Made by a program: the position numbers and the translations under genes. Below the pieces are notes generated by a model. The model searched no databases. It saw only the letters and a program-made list of their open reading frames with translations, and was not told the DNA's origin. This document shows positions 6,225 through 10,251 of a stretch of DNA of 10,251 nt, one piece after another (position 1 is the stretch's first letter; the number at the start of each line of letters is the position of its first letter). Source of the stretch: an uncultured Sutterella sp. (GTDB lineage: Bacteria > Pseudomonadota > Gammaproteobacteria > Burkholderiales > Burkholderiaceae_F); NCBI GenBank assembly GCA_900552545.1, contig USAL01000060.1:1-10251 (forward strand), in the 5' to 3' direction.

Positions 6225-7157
6225 TTAGAAATTCTTTCCGAAAAGACCTGCAATCGACTTGAGCTGCTCGAGCGTATACGCAAGCTTCTGCTCGAGTTCG
6301 GCGTTGCGCTGCTGCAGCGCGGCATAGACCCCAGCCGATTGGCCGGCCTGCATCGTGCTCTGCTCAAGCTTGCCTCGAAGGTCAGCGGCCTCCTCGCGCG
6401 CGGACTCAAGGTCTCTGCCGCGAGCGGCAAGCTCCTCTTCACGGGCGGCAAGCGCCCCGGAAAGCGAGGCGGCCTGAGCCTGCACCGCCGCAAGCTCGGT
6501 TAGAGCGGCAGTCTTTCCCGCACGCTCGGCTTCAAGCGCCTCTTCGGCGGCCTGCGCACGCGCAAGCGCCTGCTCAAGCTGCGCGGCAAGCGCTGCGGCG
6601 CGGGCCTTCACGGACTCGGCTTCAGCACGCAGCTGCTGCTCGGTCTGGCTCCACTGCTGCTGGCGCGCCGCGTTGAGCGCGGCCGTCTGGCGAGCCACAT
6701 CCAGCTGTCCGCGCACGTCGGCCAACGTCTCTTCAATGGAGGGCGTCAAGGCGGCCGCAGGTGCCGCCGGGGCGGCAGGCTGCTCGACGCGCTGCTGGGG
6801 CTGCGGCTCAACAGACTGTGCGGCCTGAGGCTGGGGCTGTACGGCTTGAGGCTGCGACGGCTCGGCCGGACGCGCCTGCGGGCGGACTTCAACCCCGCCC
6901 GGATACTGCACCGGAAAGGCGCGCTCGCGGCTCAAGCGTTCCTTGGCCTGCTCGATCGTGAGATGCTCGCCGTAGAGCAGCTTCTTGATGCGCCGCAAGA
7001 GCGCCACATCGTTGACCGTGTACTGCGTCTTGCCGGCACCGCTGCCGAGTTCGGGGAAATGCCCCTGCCAGTAGCGAACGATGTAAGGAATCAGACCGCA
7101 CTGAGCGGACACTTCCTGCAACGTATAAAAGCGATCCTGATGCGTGACGTCAGTCAT
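6225..7157 (-). CDS. MerR-family DNA-binding protein with long C-terminal coiled coil
   Basis: 310 aa from the ATG at 7157. Residues about 10-77 form a MerR-type winged helix-turn-helix (FYTLQEVSAQCGLIPYIVRYW, then KTQYTVNDVALLRRIKKLL and HLTIEQAKERL). A Pro/Gln/Ala-rich linker follows (about 85-138, with QPQP-type runs), then about 160 residues of Ala/Glu/Gln/Arg heptad-like sequence (141-300), a predicted long coiled coil, ending SIAGLFGKNF. A gene for a short MerR protein (little more than the HTH) commonly follows ihfA in betaproteobacteria; this one is about twice that size. It has no effector-binding cysteines or drug-binding domain. The layout recalls RacA and KfrA, DNA-binding proteins with coiled-coil tails, so a nucleoid or partition role is possible but unproven. 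An in-frame TTG at 7175 would add six residues; neither start has a good ribosome site. A terminator ends 22 nt upstream. Confidence 0.88.
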   Translation of the reverse strand: MTDVTHQDRFYTLQEVSAQCGLIPYIVRYWQGHFPELGSGAGKTQYTVNDVALLRRIKKLLYGEHLTIEQAKERLSRERAFPVQYPGGVEVRPQARPAEPSQPQAVQPQPQAAQSVEPQPQQRVEQPAAPAAPAAALTPSIEETLADVRGQLDVARQTAALNAARQQQWSQTEQQLRAEAESVKARAAALAAQLEQALARAQAAEEALEAERAGKTAALTELAAVQAQAASLSGALAAREEELAARGRDLESAREEAADLRGKLEQSTMQAGQSAGVYAALQQRNAELEQKLAYTLEQLKSIAGLFGKNF

Positions 7158-7179
7158 TTTTGCTGCAAAGTTCAAAGGT

Positions 7180-7214
7180 AAAAAGAGGCCGGTGATCGCG
7201 ACATCACCGGCCTC
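7180..7214 (-). terminator. intrinsic terminator after ihfA
   Basis: GAGGCCGGTGAT pairs perfectly with ATCACCGGCCTC (12 bp, 6-nt loop) and is followed on the minus strand by TTTTT. It closes the pheST-ihfA transcript about 100 nt after the ihfA stop, and its U-tract ends 22 nt before the start of the next gene. Confidence 0.92.
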
Positions 7215-7317
7215 ATGATGGATTCAACGGTGCGCGACGGTGCTTAAGTTTAGCCGATCCCGGTCGCTGTGCAGACCGCTGCGGCATCATCCTTTCGGCG
7301 CCGTCGGGCAAAGAGCG

Positions 7318-7713
7318 CTAGTGCTCGTCGCCGGCCTCCGCAGAGGGGTCGTGAAACGTGGCGACCGACTCCCGGAGGTACGGTGCGGGAATGAAGGCCA
7401 CCACGCGCCGCGCGCTCACCATGTGCTCCTCACCCGTTCGGGGATTGCGCCCCGGGCGTTCGCCCTTGCTGCGGGTATGAAACGTCCCGAAGTTGGCAAG
7501 CTTGACTTCACGGCCGTCAACCAACGCCGTCTGCATTTCCTCGAACATGGCGTCAAGCACCGAACTTGCCTCGGTGCGGCTCAGGCCAAGCCGCTCGTTG
7601 AGGATGTCGATGAAGTGCATCTTGGTGAGCGTCGTTGAGTTGGCGGGACCCGTTTCAAAAAACTTGTCGTTGTTCAATCCTCTGTAAACGGTTGGTGCGG
7701 TACTGTCAATCAT
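7318..7713 (-). CDS. ihfA: integration host factor subunit alpha
   Basis: DNA-bending nucleoid protein; the alpha subunit pairs with IhfB to bend DNA sharply at specific sites in replication, recombination and transcription. The 131-aa product from the ATG at 7713 aligns with E. coli IhfA from TLTKMHFIDILNERLGLS onwards. FGTFHTRSKGERPGRNPRTG is the IHF/HU signature, with the RPGRNP tip whose proline intercalates into DNA, followed by ARRVVAF. Assignment as alpha rather than beta or HU rests on location behind pheT and the ARRVV.F end. It has about 25 extra N-terminal residues and a short acidic tail (AEAGDEH). A TTG at 7731 would add six more. It starts 64 nt after the pheT stop and is probably cotranscribed; TATGAT at 7769-7764 could be an extra -10 but lacks a -35. 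Confidence 0.93.
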   Translation of the reverse strand: MIDSTAPTVYRGLNNDKFFETGPANSTTLTKMHFIDILNERLGLSRTEASSVLDAMFEEMQTALVDGREVKLANFGTFHTRSKGERPGRNPRTGEEHMVSARRVVAFIPAPYLRESVATFHDPSAEAGDEH

Positions 7714-7777
7714 TTTTTCTTTCGAATTCAATCGTTTAGCGTTGTTTCCAGCAAAGAGCGCGAATCATACACGCTTT

Positions 7778-10189
7778 TTAGGCGCGCAGTTTCGCACCCA
7801 GTCCGGAGAGAACGTCGACGACCGCTTCGAAAGCCGCCTCGGACTGCGCCTCGGTAATGGCTTCCTCGCCGCGCGAGACGAGCGTCATGCGGAAGGCCAT
7901 GCTGCGCTCTCCGCTTTCGCCCGCCATGGGCGCGTAGATGTCAAAGAGTCGGAACGAGTCGATGATCGCGCCCGCACGAGTGCTCGCGCGAAGCTTCTCG
8001 ACGGCGTCGCTCACCTGCTGCCAGGTCAGTCCCGCGGGCACCGTCACGGAAATGTCGCGGTGCATCGGCTGGAACTTGCTCACGGCCTCGGCCGCGGGCA
8101 CCGGCGTGCGCAGGATCGACTCGACGTCGAGTTCGAAGACGACCGGCGCCTTAGGAAGCCCGTAGGTGTGGCAAAGACGCGGATGCAGTTCGCCAATAAA
8201 GCCGATTTCCTTGCCGTCGAGCAGAATCCGGGCGCAGCGGCCCGGGTGCAGCGCCGGGTGCTTGCAGGGCTCAAAGCGCGCCTCAAGCGGCGCAATGAGC
8301 GACTCGACGTCGCCCTTGACGTCGTAGAAGTCGACCGGGCGCTTGGCAACACCCCAGTGCTCCTCGTGCGCATCGCCGTAGGCAAGGCCCGCGATGTGCT
8401 GGGGCTGGCGCACGCCCTTGACCGAGAACGGGCCGTCTTCGACGGTCTCGTCCGGGAAGAACACGCGGCCGAGCTCGAAGACGCGCACGAACTCCGCCTT
8501 GCGGTTCAGATTGAAGCGCAGGATGTCGACCAAGCCGCTGATGAGCTGCGTGCGCATCACCGAGAGCTGGCTAGCGATCGGGTTGAGCAGGCGGATCGGC
8601 TTGTCGTTGCCCGCGAAGTCCTTCTCCCAGGCCTCTTCAATGAAGCTGAAGTTGATGAGCTCCTGATAGCCGCGGCTTGCGAGCATGCGGCGCAGGTCGT
8701 GCGCACGGCGCAGGCCTTCGGGGCGCGAGCGCATCGCGCAGCGCGCCATCGGGGGCAAATCGGGAAGCTTCTCGTAGCCGTAAAGGCGCGCGACCTCCTC
8801 GACGAGATCCTCTTCGATTTCAATGTCAAAGCGGTACGTGGGCGAGACGACGACGAAGTCGCTTCCGTCGCGCGTGAATTCAAAGCCCAGGCGCTTGAAG
8901 GCTTCGGCCATGAACTCCTCGGGGATACCCACGCCCACGAGCTTACGGCAGCGCTCCGGACGCATGCGCACCACGCGCTTGGCGGGCACATTGACGCACT
9001 GATCGTCCACGGGGCCCACCTTGGTCTCGGGCGTGCCGCAGATGTCGAGCACGAGCTTGGTGATGTACTCCATGTGCTCGACGTTGCTGCCGAAGTCGAC
9101 GCCGCGCTCAAAGCGGTGCGCCGCATCGGTCGAGAAGTTGAGCTTGCGGCAGCGGCCCTGGATCTTCTGCGGATACCAGAAGGCGGCCTCAATGAAGAGG
9201 TTCGTGGTGTCGTCGGAAATCGCGGTCTTTTCGCCGCCCATGATGCCGGCGATCGCTTCGGGGCCGTTGTCGTCGCACACGACGCCGTAGTACTCGTCGA
9301 GCACGGGCTTGTCGCCGTTCAGAAGTTCGAGCGTTTCGCCCTTCTTGGCCCAGCGCACCGTGATGTCGCCTTCAACCTTGTCAAGGTCAAAGAAGTGCGA
9401 CGGGCGTCCGAGCTCGATCATCACGTAGTTCGAGATGTCGACGAGCGCCGAGATCGAGCGCTGGCCGCTGCGCTCAAGGCGATCCTTCATCCACTGCGGC
9501 GTGGGAGCCTTGGCGTTGAGGTTGCGGATCACGCGGCCCACGAAGCGGCCGCAGAGGTCGGTCGCCTCGATGTGCACGGGGCGGCGGCACTCGCACGTCG
9601 CAGGCACGACCGGGAACTCGGGCAGCGTCAGGGGTGCGCCGGTCTTGGCGTGCACGTCGCGCGCCACGCCGATGACGCTTAAAGCATCGCCGCGGTTGGG
9701 CGTGAGCTTGATTTCAAAGCGCTTGTCGTCGAGGTGCGCCCACTTGCGGATGTCTTCACCCACGGGAGCCGAAGGATCGAGAATCCAGATGCCGGTGTGG
9801 TCTTCGCTGATGCCGAGCTCACGCGCCGAGCAGAGCATGCCGAAGCTTTCGACGCCGCGCATCTTGGCCTTCTTGATCTTGAAATCGCCCGGCAGCACCG
9901 CGCCGATCTTGGCGCAGGCAACCTTGATGCCGGCTCGCACGTTGGGCGCGCCGCAGACGATCTGCAGCACTTCGCCCGTGCCGGCGTCAACCTTGCAGAC
10001 GTGCAGATGGTTCGAATTCTGATGGTCGACGCACTCGAGCACTTCGGCCACGACCACGCCCGAGAAGTCCGGGGCGATCTGGGAGACTTCCTCAACCTCA
10101 AGCCCGGCCATGGTCATGGCTTCGGCAAGTTCGTCCGTTGAGAGCGCCGGATTGACATAATGGCGCAGCCACTCTTCGGTAAACAACAT
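7778..10189 (-). CDS. pheT: phenylalanine--tRNA ligase beta subunit
   Basis: Large subunit of the alpha2-beta2 cytosolic enzyme that charges tRNA-Phe; the beta subunit recognises tRNA and edits Tyr-tRNA-Phe. At 803 aa it is full length. Domains in order: N-terminal segment, EMAP/OB-fold tRNA-binding domain (about 39-148), B3/B4 editing domain (about 212-387, with TDAAHRFERGVD at 354-365), B5 domain (about 402-475), catalytic-like core (about 480-690, with NPIASQLSVMRTQLISGL and HPGRCARI) and the C-terminal FDX-ACB anticodon-binding domain (about 705-803, from KFQPMHRDISVTVPA). The ATG at 10189 has GGAG 11 nt upstream and lies 24 nt after the pheS stop, the usual pheST operon arrangement. No truncation or frameshift is seen. 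Confidence 0.99.
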   Translation of the reverse strand: MLFTEEWLRHYVNPALSTDELAEAMTMAGLEVEEVSQIAPDFSGVVVAEVLECVDHQNSNHLHVCKVDAGTGEVLQIVCGAPNVRAGIKVACAKIGAVLPGDFKIKKAKMRGVESFGMLCSARELGISEDHTGIWILDPSAPVGEDIRKWAHLDDKRFEIKLTPNRGDALSVIGVARDVHAKTGAPLTLPEFPVVPATCECRRPVHIEATDLCGRFVGRVIRNLNAKAPTPQWMKDRLERSGQRSISALVDISNYVMIELGRPSHFFDLDKVEGDITVRWAKKGETLELLNGDKPVLDEYYGVVCDDNGPEAIAGIMGGEKTAISDDTTNLFIEAAFWYPQKIQGRCRKLNFSTDAAHRFERGVDFGSNVEHMEYITKLVLDICGTPETKVGPVDDQCVNVPAKRVVRMRPERCRKLVGVGIPEEFMAEAFKRLGFEFTRDGSDFVVVSPTYRFDIEIEEDLVEEVARLYGYEKLPDLPPMARCAMRSRPEGLRRAHDLRRMLASRGYQELINFSFIEEAWEKDFAGNDKPIRLLNPIASQLSVMRTQLISGLVDILRFNLNRKAEFVRVFELGRVFFPDETVEDGPFSVKGVRQPQHIAGLAYGDAHEEHWGVAKRPVDFYDVKGDVESLIAPLEARFEPCKHPALHPGRCARILLDGKEIGFIGELHPRLCHTYGLPKAPVVFELDVESILRTPVPAAEAVSKFQPMHRDISVTVPAGLTWQQVSDAVEKLRASTRAGAIIDSFRLFDIYAPMAGESGERSMAFRMTLVSRGEEAITEAQSEAAFEAVVDVLSGLGAKLRA

Positions 10190-10213
10190 TTCTTTTCTGA
10201 CTCCAAAACCGGG

Positions 10214-10251
10214 TTATTCGTTGAACTGACGCAGGAAGCGCAGGTCGCCTT
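10214..10251 (-). CDS. pheS: phenylalanine--tRNA ligase alpha subunit, C-terminal end
   Basis: Only the last 12 codons are in the window: GDLRFLRQFNE and a TAA stop. This matches the conserved C-terminus of PheS (DLRFLxQF), the catalytic alpha subunit of the phenylalanyl-tRNA synthetase. The reading frame continues beyond the right edge. Position directly before pheT with a 24-nt gap supports the call. Confidence 0.9.
   Translation of the reverse strand, partial: GDLRFLRQFNE

Noticed and set aside
7742..9682. 646-codon plus-strand open frame opposite pheT
   Set aside because: Antisense shadow of PheT; composition is biased and no domain is recognised.

Overview
The window is a stretch of conserved housekeeping chromosome from a GC-rich Gram-negative bacterium. 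Every supported protein gene and the one tRNA lie on the minus strand. Gene content (pheS-pheT-ihfA-merR, tRNA-Pro, surE-nlpD-rlmD, ndk-rlmN, ispG) and protein features point to a betaproteobacterium of the Burkholderiales. IspG has the betaproteobacterial-type GDFHYNGHKLL segment, NlpD has a degenerate LytM domain, and IhfA sits behind pheST. The reduced neighbourhood would suit a Sutterella/Parasutterella-like gut lineage, but that is an inference from gene order and was not tested.

Read in the direction of transcription (right to left): the last codons of pheS, then complete pheT (phenylalanyl-tRNA synthetase beta), then ihfA (integration host factor alpha) closed by a near-perfect intrinsic terminator. 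Next comes an unusually long MerR-type DNA-binding protein with a large coiled-coil tail, then tRNA-Pro(GGG) with its own clear sigma70-type promoter and a 13-bp-stem terminator. After a 183-bp gap without a convincing gene come surE (survival nucleotidase) and nlpD (LysM/LytM lipoprotein). A 247-bp gene-free interval follows that is packed with inverted repeats, a 13/13 match to the IHF-site consensus and terminator-like hairpins facing both ways. Then rlmD (23S rRNA m5U methyltransferase), a 212-bp leader, ndk (nucleoside diphosphate kinase), rlmN (23S rRNA/tRNA m2A methyltransferase), a 167-bp gap with a possible 36-codon ORF, and the N-terminal third of ispG (isoprenoid synthesis), which runs off the left edge.

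Functionally this is translation (PheST, tRNA-Pro, RlmD, RlmN), nucleoid architecture (IhfA and probably the MerR/coiled-coil protein), nucleotide metabolism (SurE, Ndk), envelope division (NlpD) and the MEP pathway (IspG). I see no mobile element, CRISPR array or defence system. What stands out is (1) the structured nlpD-rlmD intergenic block, lying where rpoS usually follows nlpD, (2) the MerR protein with a RacA/KfrA-like layout beside ihfA, (3) two intrinsic terminators placed only 20-22 nt before the start codons of merR and rlmD, and (4) apparent absence of pcm, rpoS, pilF/pilW and rodZ from places where related proteobacteria usually carry them.
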